Source of the DNA: Gluconobacter sp. Gdi
GTDB taxonomy: Bacteria > Pseudomonadota > Alphaproteobacteria > Acetobacterales > Acetobacteraceae
Length of the DNA: 64,000 nt
Assembly: GCF_014132155.1 (NCBI RefSeq)
Contig: NZ_BLJQ01000009.1
Location: forward strand, 1 to 64,000
Direction: 5' to 3'
Below the pieces are notes generated by a model. The model saw only the letters and a program-made list of their open reading frames with translations, was not told the origin of the DNA and searched no databases. Positions 42,423 through 50,971 of the stretch are shown here, piece after piece. Both the position numbers and the translations under genes were made by a program. Numbering within the stretch: position 1 is the first letter of the stretch; the number at the start of each line of letters is the position of its first letter.

Positions 42423-44521
42423 TGACCGATTATTCGACCGCACTTTCTCTCCTTAGACGGGCTCTTGGCGATAACACGGCATCATTTCGCGATGGGCAGT
42501 GGGAAGTCATAGACGCCTTGGTGAACAGACAGGAGCGCTTGCTGGTCGTACAGCGGACTGGTTGGGGAAAAAGTTCCGTCTATTTTATTGCCACCCGTAT
42601 TCTTCGAGATCGTGGTCGTGGACCAACTCTCATCGTTTCTCCACTTCACGCTTTGATGCGCAACCAGATTCAAGCCGCAAATCGTTTTGGCATTCGCGCC
42701 CTGACAATAAATTCTACGAACAGAAACGAATGGCCGGCACTTCAACAGATCGTGCGGGCCAATCAGGCTGATGCGCTTCTGATTTCTCCCGAACGTTTGG
42801 CCAATGACGATTTCGTAGAAAACATCTTGCTACCAATCGCTGAAACGATTGGCTTGCTCGTCGTCGATGAGGCCCACTGCATATCCGACTGGGGCCACGA
42901 TTTTCGGCCCGATTACCGGCGCCTCGTCAACGTCTTGCAGAGGATGCCAGAGAACGTCCCAATACTGGGTACGACAGCGACGGCCAACAATCGCGTCGTT
43001 GCGGATGTTCAAGCACAACTGGGCAACGTTGGAATCGAGCGCGGAGCACTCACACGGCAAACACTTGCGCTACAGACGTTACGCCTCCCCACGCAAGCAG
43101 CGCGTCTCGCGTGGTTGGTGGAGCATATCAATGAACTTCCGGGTACAGGTATCATTTACACGCTGACAAAGCGGGATGCCAACCAGGTTACTGATTGGCT
43201 CAATCAGCACGGCATTGCTGCCCGACCTTACTATAGCGGTGTGCTGAGCGATGGGTTTGAAGACTCTGACACGTATCGTGAGCACCTTGAAGATCAACTC
43301 CTGAGAAACGAGATCAAGGTATTGGTCGCGACGACCGCCCTTGGAATGGGATACGACAAGCCGGATCTCAGCTTCGTTGTTCACTATCAGGCACCCGGAT
43401 CGATCGTTGCCTATTATCAGCAAGTCGGCCGGGCCGGCCGTGGCATTGCTCACGCAGTCGGCGTTTTAATGTCAGGCGACGAAGATGATCAGATCCACGA
43501 ATTCTTTCGTAGCAATGCGTTCCCGCGCGAGCGATGGGTTCAATCGATCTTGAAAGCGCTTGAGGACAGCGATGGTCTGAGCACAGCTCAAATCGAGGAG
43601 ATAGTGAACCTGCGACACGGCCAGATCGAGCAGGTACTCAAGTTCCTTTCCGTCAATAGCCCTGCCCCTGTCATCAAGGACGGCTCGAAATGGCAGAGGA
43701 CCCCCGTCCCATTTCGTATGGATCATGAACGCATTCAGCGTCTAACCGAACAGCGCGAAATCGAGTGGGACGAAGTTCAAGCCTACATCGATGAACCGGG
43801 ATGCCTGATGGAGTTTCTGGCCAACGCCCTTGATGATGCGAACCCGCAGGCATGCGGCAACTGTGCCAACTGCTTGGGCAGGCCAGTCGTGGATCCGTCA
43901 TTCACTCGCAAAACGGCATTCGCGGCCGGCCGTTTCCTGCGCCATTCCGAGATCGTCTTGGAATGCAACAAGCAGGTCGCAAAGGATGCCTTCGCCGAAT
44001 ATGGGCTTAGAGGGAATCTTCCCTTGGAACTCCGCGCAGAACCAGGTCGGATTCTTTCCCGTTGGGGTGACGCTGGTTGGGGGCAAGTGGTCGCTGACGA
44101 CAAGCACAATGGTCGTTTCAGAGACGAACTCGTTGATGCTGTTGTGGAGATGCTGCGCGACCGCTGGCAACCAAATCCGTCACCGACATGGGTCACCTGC
44201 GTCCCTTCCAGAAACCATCCGACACTTGTACCTGACTTCGCGCACCGCCTTGCGAAGGCTCTTGGCCTCCCGTTCGTGCAGGCAATCGTCAAGGTGAAGG
44301 ACAATGAGCCCCAGAAGGGGCAACAGAACAGGTTCCACCAGTGCCGCAACCTCGATGGTGTTTTTGAAATCGTCGGGGCTGTGTCCAATGGCCCTGTGCT
44401 CCTCCTAGATGACGTCGTTGACTCAGCGTGGACAATGACAGTGGCCGCTGCGCTTCTCAGGCAAGCCGGCAGTGGCCCTGTTTGGCCAGTCGCCTTAACG
44501 ACTTCGAGCGTGGGAGGCTGA
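42422..44521 (+). CDS. RecQ-like helicase fused to a phosphoribosyltransferase domain
   Basis: 699 residues. Residues 1-330: superfamily 2 RecQ-like helicase with Walker A TGWGKSS (K50), DEAH box VVDEAHCISDWGHDFRPDYR (D149), and motif VI YYQQVGRAGRG. A RecQ zinc-binding set follows near 461-485 (Cys in EPGCLMEF, then ACGNCANC). Residues about 585-699 are a PRPP-type phosphoribosyltransferase: WVTCVPSRNHPTLVPDFAHRLAKALGLPF, then VLLLDDVVDSAWTMTVAAALLRQAG as the ribose-phosphate loop. Gene order fic-this gene-dprA, with a one-base gap to dprA. The fusion points to a nucleotide-linked DNA response, probably phage defence. Confidence 0.88.
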   Translation: MTDYSTALSLLRRALGDNTASFRDGQWEVIDALVNRQERLLVVQRTGWGKSSVYFIATRILRDRGRGPTLIVSPLHALMRNQIQAANRFGIRALTINSTNRNEWPALQQIVRANQADALLISPERLANDDFVENILLPIAETIGLLVVDEAHCISDWGHDFRPDYRRLVNVLQRMPENVPILGTTATANNRVVADVQAQLGNVGIERGALTRQTLALQTLRLPTQAARLAWLVEHINELPGTGIIYTLTKRDANQVTDWLNQHGIAARPYYSGVLSDGFEDSDTYREHLEDQLLRNEIKVLVATTALGMGYDKPDLSFVVHYQAPGSIVAYYQQVGRAGRGIAHAVGVLMSGDEDDQIHEFFRSNAFPRERWVQSILKALEDSDGLSTAQIEEIVNLRHGQIEQVLKFLSVNSPAPVIKDGSKWQRTPVPFRMDHERIQRLTEQREIEWDEVQAYIDEPGCLMEFLANALDDANPQACGNCANCLGRPVVDPSFTRKTAFAAGRFLRHSEIVLECNKQVAKDAFAEYGLRGNLPLELRAEPGRILSRWGDAGWGQVVADDKHNGRFRDELVDAVVEMLRDRWQPNPSPTWVTCVPSRNHPTLVPDFAHRLAKALGLPFVQAIVKVKDNEPQKGQQNRFHQCRNLDGVFEIVGAVSNGPVLLLDDVVDSAWTMTVAAALLRQAGSGPVWPVALTTSSVGG

Positions 44522-44522
44522 C

Positions 44523-45854
44523 ATGCATCTTACACCTCAAGCTCAGGCGGTGATGCTCCTAACCGTGTCTTTCGGAAAGTCCGAGTCACAGAATGGAAAA
44601 CCCTTCTCTAACAGCGAGTGGGCTAAATTTGCCATTTGGTTAAAGGATCATGGGCTGGAGCCTGCCGTCCTGTTGAGAGGCGATCTGGACTCTCTACTCG
44701 CCAGTTGGGTGGATCGTACAGTTTCAATAGCGCGTATTCGGACTCTCTTAGGAAGGGGGGCCGCCCTTGGACTTGCGCTCGAAAAATGGCAGCGGGCAGG
44801 TTTATGGGTTTTAACGAGATCTGACCAAGAATACCCGGAGCGGCTGAAGCGGCGGCTACGCTCAGAATCGCCCGCCGTCCTGTTCGGCTGCGGAAACAAG
44901 GCTCTTCTTAATACCGGCGGAATCGCCGTGGTAGGCTCGCGTGACGCCAACGAAGAGGATCTCGCCTACACCGAAAGACTTGGAGCCGAGGCAGCAGCAC
45001 AAGGATATTCACTTGTCTCTGGGGGTGCTCGCGGGGTCGATCAAAGCGCAATGATTGGAGCATTGGCGAGGCAAGGCACAGCTGTCGGTGTTCTTGCTGA
45101 CAGCCTGCTTCGGTCCGCAACGTCATCGAAGTATCGCAAGCATATTATGTCCGGCGATTTAGCGTTGATCAGCCCGTATAATCCCGAGGCAGGCTTCAAT
45201 GTTGGTCATGCAATGTCGCGCAATCGATATATTTACTGCTTATCCGACGCTGCTGTCGTCATTAGCAGCACGCGCGAAAAGGGAGGAACGTGGAACGGAG
45301 CGATCGAGGACATCCGCGCTGGATGGGTTCCGCTTTGGGTTAAGGCGAGTAACGATCGGGATTCCGGCAATCGAGAGCTTGTCCTGCGTGGAGCCAACTG
45401 GTTTCCAGAAGACATGACCTCGCTGTCGAAATTATTCGGGGAACCTCACTTCGCATCGTCTCAAACCTTAAGCAATGAACTTCCACTGCTTGGGCGGGAT
45501 GATGACCGAGAGGCCGGATCGGAAAATGAAAAAAAGACTGGAGCCAGTTCCATAACGGAGAGCCAACTACCACCAGTAAGCGCGACAGTCATTCCTAGCG
45601 TATCTGTTCCTGAGAGCAGCGCGGTGGTCAACGTAGACTTCTATACCCTTTTCCTGGCCCGGTTTCTGGAGCTTACGTCAGCCGGCCCCATGGCGGTCGA
45701 TGATATAGCCGCGCGCCTTGAACTTGAGAAGACGCAGGTAAACGCTTGGCTGAAGCGCGCGCAATGTGAAGAAAAGATCTCTAAACTAACGAGGCCTGTC
45801 AGGTATCAGATAAATCCTGAAGGAAAAAATCAGACAGCTTTATTTGAAAAATGA
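44523..45854 (+). CDS. DprA/Smf-like protein with C-terminal winged helix
   Basis: 443 residues, starting one base after the helicase gene stops. Residues about 130-310 are the DprA Rossmann fold: GIAVVGSRDANEEDLAYTERLGAEAA (G138-S139-R140), LVSGGARGVDQSAMIGALARQGTAVGVLAD (S166 to D173), ISPYNPEAGFNVGHAMSRNRYIYCLSDAAVVI, and EKGGTWNGAIEDI. The first 100 residues are an unassigned, helix-rich part. A variable linker (330-380) leads to a winged-helix end (MAVDDIAARLELEKTQVNAWLKRA). Unlike housekeeping DprA it lies in a defence operon, so a nucleotide- or ssDNA-sensing role is more likely than transformation. Confidence 0.85.
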   Translation: MHLTPQAQAVMLLTVSFGKSESQNGKPFSNSEWAKFAIWLKDHGLEPAVLLRGDLDSLLASWVDRTVSIARIRTLLGRGAALGLALEKWQRAGLWVLTRSDQEYPERLKRRLRSESPAVLFGCGNKALLNTGGIAVVGSRDANEEDLAYTERLGAEAAAQGYSLVSGGARGVDQSAMIGALARQGTAVGVLADSLLRSATSSKYRKHIMSGDLALISPYNPEAGFNVGHAMSRNRYIYCLSDAAVVISSTREKGGTWNGAIEDIRAGWVPLWVKASNDRDSGNRELVLRGANWFPEDMTSLSKLFGEPHFASSQTLSNELPLLGRDDDREAGSENEKKTGASSITESQLPPVSATVIPSVSVPESSAVVNVDFYTLFLARFLELTSAGPMAVDDIAARLELEKTQVNAWLKRAQCEEKISKLTRPVRYQINPEGKNQTALFEK

Positions 45855-45885
45855 ACAATGCTTTTGGATCATTGGGGACTAAGGT

Positions 45886-46878
45886 TTGAGCCAGCCGCGT
45901 GTAAATGAAGCAGTAAACTCTGATTTAGATATGGTCCTAGCAGCGCTCCGCCGTGACTATTCGAAATTAGGACCAAGGATAAGGGAACTACAGCACGAGG
46001 TGACGTGCGAGTGCGCCGGTGTCACACTTCGTCTGCATTTTCCCGCTTTCCGACAAGGCAAGACTACCATTCATGAATTGGTGGAGTTGGTATGGCTTCA
46101 CCTGACCCCTTTTGCGCTCACGCGAAAAGAAATCGACGCAGTAAGGGAGCTTCAGTCGACTCTGCCGTTTGAAGATTTTCTAATCAAAACCACGCAGCTC
46201 AACGACACGGCGGCCAAGCTTTTCATTAAGGCTCATAAAGCGACAAATCGAAATGGCGAAGCTGGCGAATTGTTGCTCTACCTGCTAACCGAGTGGATAT
46301 TAGGCGCGCCGCAGTTCATCGCCAAGATGACCTTAAAAACTAATTCGCAAATGCCTGTACACGGAGCGGACGGGATCCATGTTCGCTACTGCCCGGAGAC
46401 TGCGCGGCTATTCCTCTATTGGGGCGAGTCTAAAATGTATGGTGATGTCGGTGCAGCTATTAACGCTGCCGCGACATCGATCGCAAAATCGTTAGGGCCA
46501 GGAGAACTGGACCACGAACTCCAGCTTGTTCAGCGAAATATCGATTTTACAGGACTAGGGGCTGACGGCAAAGCAGCGCTGCTACGCTACCTAGACCCGC
46601 ATGAGGAGGAATACAATGAACGTAAGGATGTCATCACCTGCCTAATCGGCTTCGATTTTGATGGCTTCCAGAAGGCCAACGCTGCTGGTGATCAGGCTGC
46701 TGAAGATACGTTTCGAGCACTGGCCAAAGAGCAGCTTGCAGCAATGGCTCCTAAGGTTTCAGCTGCGCTCAAGACGGCTGGACTGGATTCTCAGGACGTG
46801 GAGCTATTCTTTTTTCCACTCCCTGCCGTCCAGGAGTTTCGCGATCTTTTTCAGGCTCGAATTGGCTGGCTACCATGA
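45886..46878 (+). CDS. hamA: HamA, DUF1837 nuclease of a Hachiman system
   Basis: 330 residues, read from TTG 45886 with GGGG about 8 bases upstream; no better in-frame start is visible. DUF1837 features: GEAGELLLYLLTEWILGAPQFIAKM, then GADGIHVRY with Asp162, and LFLYWGESKMYGD with Glu181 and Lys183. Asp ... Glu-x-Lys is the PD-(D/E)xK nuclease signature. HamA pairs with the HamB helicase in Hachiman; the complex is known to sense DNA damage-like structures during phage infection and then degrade DNA. It follows dprA by 31 bp on the same strand and overlaps hamB by four bases (ATGA). Confidence 0.9.
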   Translation: MSQPRVNEAVNSDLDMVLAALRRDYSKLGPRIRELQHEVTCECAGVTLRLHFPAFRQGKTTIHELVELVWLHLTPFALTRKEIDAVRELQSTLPFEDFLIKTTQLNDTAAKLFIKAHKATNRNGEAGELLLYLLTEWILGAPQFIAKMTLKTNSQMPVHGADGIHVRYCPETARLFLYWGESKMYGDVGAAINAAATSIAKSLGPGELDHELQLVQRNIDFTGLGADGKAALLRYLDPHEEEYNERKDVITCLIGFDFDGFQKANAAGDQAAEDTFRALAKEQLAAMAPKVSAALKTAGLDSQDVELFFFPLPAVQEFRDLFQARIGWLP

Positions 46879-49409
46879 TGCAGGAACTGGCTGATAAGGT
46901 TTGGGGAAACCCCGGCTTTCATGATGCGGCGCATCGCATTGAGCTCGCGTGGCTAACCAAAGAAATCGGCGGCATTGACGATGGTCACGCCGACATTGCG
47001 GACGCCACGCGATTGATGCGCTCGGCGGCAATCTTGGCTTGCTCCGAGACGCGAGATCATCGACACGCGGCGTTCCGGGTGGCGACGTGTGCGTATGACT
47101 TGTTCGGAACCAGCCAAGTGCCTTTAGATCAAGCCCTACGTGTTGTGCTCACGCGTCTCGGCAACTTTCCTTCCATCGGCACTCGTGCAGACGTGGCATC
47201 CGCACGGACAAGTCTACCGCTCATGCTTGCGGCAGAAGAAATTGTATCGGCGGACGCTCATGAGGTTACGATCAACGGACAAACAGTGCTGCTGACAGAT
47301 TTCCAGCAGAAACTGTGGCTAAACCTTATCCAAAGTCGTCGCATCGCGTTGGCTGCACCTACATCCGCAGGAAAATCCTTTGTCTTGCAGGGCTATCTGT
47401 CGGCGCTCTTCGACAACGAGCAGCCAAAGTCAGTCGTCTACATCGTCCCAACTCGCGCCTTGATTGCCCAAGTGGCCGAAGATTTGAAGATCCAGTTTCA
47501 GGGAATGCACCAAGATGCCCCCGACATCGTGACGGTACCAGTCGATGCTGAAACGACCCTCGCCGAGCGCTCCATTTACGTGATGACTCAAGAGAGGGTA
47601 CAACTCGCCCTTGGAGCTCACCCAGACTTTAGCGCCAGCGTCATCATCGTCGATGAAGCGCATTCGATCGCGGAAGGGTCACGCGGCGTACTACTGCAAT
47701 GGGTCATCGACGATTTACTAATCCGCAACTCGGCATCACAAATTCTTTTTGCCAGCCCAGCGATCCGTAACCTAGATGTCTTTGGACGGCTGTTTGGCTT
47801 GGACGATGTGGTTGAATTTTCGTCTGTAGAGCCGACCGTTGCCCAAAATTTTTTGGTCATTACCGTCGAGTCCGCCACCAAGGGCAAGCTGGTGGTCCAA
47901 ACCGCTGGCGACGGATCAAGAACGCTGCGGCAAGTCGCAACGCTGCAGCTGGGGCGGACGGTGGCGAGCCGAACAGAGAAGCTCGTCCATATCCCGGCGG
48001 TGCTTGGACACGGGCATTCAAATATCATCTACGCGAATGGTGCGGCTGAAGCGGAGAGCATCGCGCTCCAACTCGCAGAGTTGATGTCCGATCGCGAGCC
48101 AACCGAAGCACTCCTTGCTTTATCCGACTTGGCGAAAGAAGCGGTACACGCTAACTACGGGTTGGTCGAGTGCGTCAAACACGGCGTAGCATTTCACTAC
48201 TCCAACATCCCGACCCAGCTCCGACGTGCAATTGAAGCGGCCGTATCGTCTGGCGAAATCGATTATCTCGTCTGCACAAGTACGCTGCTTCAAGGTGTCA
48301 ACCTTCCCGCCAAGAATATCTTTATGTTCGCCCCAGAAAAGGGGCGGACCAGAGCGCTGGAATCGACAGACTTCTGGAATCTTGCTGGTCGCGCCGGTAG
48401 ACTCAAACGGGAGTTTCAGGGCAACATCTTTCTCATCGACTATGATACTTGGAAGAAAAAACCGCTCGCCGGTCCAAAAAATTCGGTCGTGACGCCAGCA
48501 ATTGAAACCAGCCTCAACAAACATCATGACCAGTTAATGAATGTGATTGCTGGCGCGCCCACAGCAGGCCGCAGCGATGAGACTGATCTCGAGACAGTTT
48601 TCGTCCGCCTCTATACCGATTTCAAAGGTGGCGATCTAAATCAGACATTCGAGCGTGCTGGCCTCGCAGTAGGTGATGTCCAGTCCAGTCTGTTAGCAGC
48701 TGCACTTGGATCGGCCAGCGAAAAACTGACCCTGCCCGCGGCGGTTCTGCGCCGAACTCCGAACATCTCTGCCCATAAACAGCAGTGCCTTTATGAGCGG
48801 CTGAGCTCGAAGATAGCGCTAGGTCCCGATGTCGCGCGAACCCTTATTCCGTCGCATCCGAGAGAGAGCGAAGCGTTTCAGTCCTATGCGAATATATTGG
48901 AGTTGTGCCACGAGATCATCCTCGGTATCGACACATCGAAAAACCGCCATCGGTTCCATGCCCTGATTGCGCGGCGCTGGATGCTTGGCCTTCCGCTTCC
49001 CCAGATCATTGACGAGCAAATTTCGCGAAATGCGTCGAAACCTGTTCGAACGACGATCAGAAGCACGTTAGATTTAATTGAAGGTGATATCCGTTTTCAA
49101 GCGGTGCGTCTATTTGGTTGCTACACTGCACTTCTTGTCTACGCGCTCGACAGCGCAGGTTTGGTGGACATGGTCTCCAGTATCCCGTCCTTGCCACTCT
49201 ACTTGGAGATCGGCGCATCCGACAAAACGATGATTAGCTTCATCTCTCTAGGGTTATCACGTGTCACAGCGATGAAGCTGAACGAAATGTCTGCCCGTAA
49301 AGATCTCGATACTGCCGCCGCGCTACAGTGGTTGCGAACTCGTCCGCTTGAAGCGCTGGGACTTTCGCCCCTTTTGCTTGCTGAGGTGCAGGCGATTACG
49401 CTTAATTAA
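46875..49409 (+). CDS. hamB: HamB, DEAD/DEAH helicase of a Hachiman system
   Basis: 844 residues. Superfamily 2 helicase: Q-motif-like LTDFQQKLWLNL, Walker A APTSAGKS with Lys167, VYIVPTRALIAQVAEDL (motif Ia), DEAH at 260-263 in VIIVDEAHSIAEGSRG, and in the second RecA-like domain CTSTLLQGVNLPAKNIFMF and FWNLAGRAGRLKREFQGNIFLID (motif VI arginines). The first 130 residues and the last 280 are all-helical, family-specific parts. It moves along DNA and holds HamA inactive until it meets phage-linked DNA. Start ATG overlaps the hamA stop. Confidence 0.92.
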   Translation: MMQELADKVWGNPGFHDAAHRIELAWLTKEIGGIDDGHADIADATRLMRSAAILACSETRDHRHAAFRVATCAYDLFGTSQVPLDQALRVVLTRLGNFPSIGTRADVASARTSLPLMLAAEEIVSADAHEVTINGQTVLLTDFQQKLWLNLIQSRRIALAAPTSAGKSFVLQGYLSALFDNEQPKSVVYIVPTRALIAQVAEDLKIQFQGMHQDAPDIVTVPVDAETTLAERSIYVMTQERVQLALGAHPDFSASVIIVDEAHSIAEGSRGVLLQWVIDDLLIRNSASQILFASPAIRNLDVFGRLFGLDDVVEFSSVEPTVAQNFLVITVESATKGKLVVQTAGDGSRTLRQVATLQLGRTVASRTEKLVHIPAVLGHGHSNIIYANGAAEAESIALQLAELMSDREPTEALLALSDLAKEAVHANYGLVECVKHGVAFHYSNIPTQLRRAIEAAVSSGEIDYLVCTSTLLQGVNLPAKNIFMFAPEKGRTRALESTDFWNLAGRAGRLKREFQGNIFLIDYDTWKKKPLAGPKNSVVTPAIETSLNKHHDQLMNVIAGAPTAGRSDETDLETVFVRLYTDFKGGDLNQTFERAGLAVGDVQSSLLAAALGSASEKLTLPAAVLRRTPNISAHKQQCLYERLSSKIALGPDVARTLIPSHPRESEAFQSYANILELCHEIILGIDTSKNRHRFHALIARRWMLGLPLPQIIDEQISRNASKPVRTTIRSTLDLIEGDIRFQAVRLFGCYTALLVYALDSAGLVDMVSSIPSLPLYLEIGASDKTMISFISLGLSRVTAMKLNEMSARKDLDTAAALQWLRTRPLEALGLSPLLLAEVQAITLN

Positions 49410-49768
49410 AAGCTATTATACACCTTCCGGGATGGGTGGCACAGAACAAGTGGATGATTACTGCCCGCAAACCGTATCTATCTAATGTCAGTGCCGAGGT
49501 CTGCAGTTTATCAGCAATCCCGGCGGTGGATGGAGCGGGGTGTTTCGAAACCCTCGTCCACCATCTTCGGGCTGTATCGTGTATTTGGGGAGTAAGCACC
49601 CTGAAGCGCCGCGTGCATGTTCAAGAGGCTTGGGTATGATGGCGTTGTCTTTATGTTTTCCAACTCCAGTGCAGGCGCGAGACGGATTGGTCGTTAATCT
49701 GTAGCGTTTTGCCAGCGTTCTCAGACTCACTTGACTATCTTGTATCGCTCGACGAACCGCTACTGTCG
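49410..49768. other. Degraded stretch between hamB and trbI
   Basis: 359 bp without an intact gene. Part of it reads as a damaged transposase (see the pseudogene entry); the rest (49410-49640) has open frames on both strands but none resembles a known protein. It marks the junction between the defence cargo and the conjugation genes. Confidence 0.5.
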
Positions 49769-49772
49769 TCAT
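49660..49772 (-). pseudogene. Transposase fragment, possibly IS481-like
   Basis: Read on the minus strand from ATG at 49770-49772, MTTVAVRRAIQDSQVSLRTLAKRYRL resembles the N-terminal helix-turn-helix of IS481-type transposases. After about 27 residues the similarity is lost, with no DDE motifs following, so it is a short remnant. Its ATG overlaps the trbI stop codon. Short length makes the family call tentative. Confidence 0.4.
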
Positions 49773-50971
49773 GGGTGGATTTCCTTCTCTGTCCAAGGCT
49801 TTAGAACCAGAGCGCGGTTCAAAATAAGCGTAAACGGCAGCCCCGGCCGGTCGGTCAGCGTGGGCTGGACGTTGAGGCTGCGATCGATCAGCCGGTTGCC
49901 GACCATGGAGAAGCCATTGCTGACCCCGCTGCGGATCGCCTGCATCAGGTTATTCTCATTCCATGACGTGCCCGCTTCCGAACCCACGCTGAGCAAGGTC
50001 GTGACGAGGGCTGCGCGGAACAGTTGCCCCCAGTGATTGTTCACCTCGTCGGACAGACCGGACTGGCCGATGGCGTCGCCGCCGGGCAGTTTTTCCAACA
50101 CGAGACTCTCCCCGTTCGGGTAGATCAGCCGGGTCCAGATGATCTGGGTGCGCTGCTGTCCGAAGGAGACGCTGCTGTTATAGGCCCCGAACAGGGTGCT
50201 GCCCTGCGGGACCAGCAGATACCGCCCGGTCGGGCTGTCATAGACGTTCTGGGTGACATGACCGACAATCTGACCCGGCAGGTCGGAGCTGATTTTCGTG
50301 TTGAGCGCCCCGGCGATGACGGTCCCTGCCTGAAGGATATAAGGAGATGCAGGCGGCGTAATCCGGTCGGGACTCACCGTCGCACGATCTGGCTGACCCG
50401 CCAGAAAGGTACGATTACCAACCTGCTGATCGGTTCCTGCGGATGATGCCTGCACTCCGGGAGCTGCCTGTGCCGGGACCGGGACCGCCTGTGCGCTCTG
50501 ACCCTCCCGCGCCTCGACCTGCGCAAACAGCCGACTGGTCCGCGCTGCTTCGATCTCCTGGTCACCGCGACGATCCCCCATGCCGGGAACCGGTCCCGCA
50601 CGTCCCTGCCGCTGCGCATTAAGGATCGGCCCGCCCAGATCGCCGGGCAGAGGCTGCCCCAGCTTCGGTACATTGGTATAGTCGCTGGGCAGAGCCGACA
50701 GCCCATCGGCCGAGGCGCGCGCGTCGGTATCCTGTGCCGCCTGAACCGGCCCTTTTGGCGTGTTGCCTTGCAGCGCGTAGCCCAGCGCAAGACCGATGGC
50801 GAGCATTCCGGCGGCACCCAATGTCCAGATGACGGGGCGCGACAGCTTTACGACCGGCGGACGCTGCGCGCGCAGCCGCAGATCGGGTGGCGCTGCTGAT
50901 CCCGGCCCCGCTGCGCTTCCGTTGCCAGTAGCGCCTCCGTCCTCATCCGGGCGTTCTTCCGCGCTGCTCAT
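49769..50971 (-). CDS. trbI: TrbI, conjugal transfer channel protein (VirB10-like)
   Basis: 400 residues. A cytoplasmic Pro/Ala-rich N-terminus, one membrane helix (about 50-70, VIWTLGAAGMLAIGLALGYAL), a proline-rich periplasmic stretch, and the conserved VirB10/TrbI barrel domain: ILQAGTVIAGALNTKISSDLPGQIVGHVTQNVYDSPTGRYLLVPQGSTLFGAY, IWTRLIYPNGESLVLEKLPGGDAIGQSG and LTLILNR-like end. It bridges both membranes in the mating channel. Last gene of the trb row; it overlaps trbG by four bases and ends exactly where the transposase fragment begins, so the final residues may have been altered. Confidence 0.93.
   Translation of the reverse strand: MSSAEERPDEDGGATGNGSAAGPGSAAPPDLRLRAQRPPVVKLSRPVIWTLGAAGMLAIGLALGYALQGNTPKGPVQAAQDTDARASADGLSALPSDYTNVPKLGQPLPGDLGGPILNAQRQGRAGPVPGMGDRRGDQEIEAARTSRLFAQVEAREGQSAQAVPVPAQAAPGVQASSAGTDQQVGNRTFLAGQPDRATVSPDRITPPASPYILQAGTVIAGALNTKISSDLPGQIVGHVTQNVYDSPTGRYLLVPQGSTLFGAYNSSVSFGQQRTQIIWTRLIYPNGESLVLEKLPGGDAIGQSGLSDEVNNHWGQLFRAALVTTLLSVGSEAGTSWNENNLMQAIRSGVSNGFSMVGNRLIDRSLNVQPTLTDRPGLPFTLILNRALVLKPWTEKEIHP

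Noticed and set aside
49436-49639. Plus-strand frame in the hamB-trbI gap
   Set aside because: No similarity to known proteins and it lies in a degraded stretch beside a transposase fragment.
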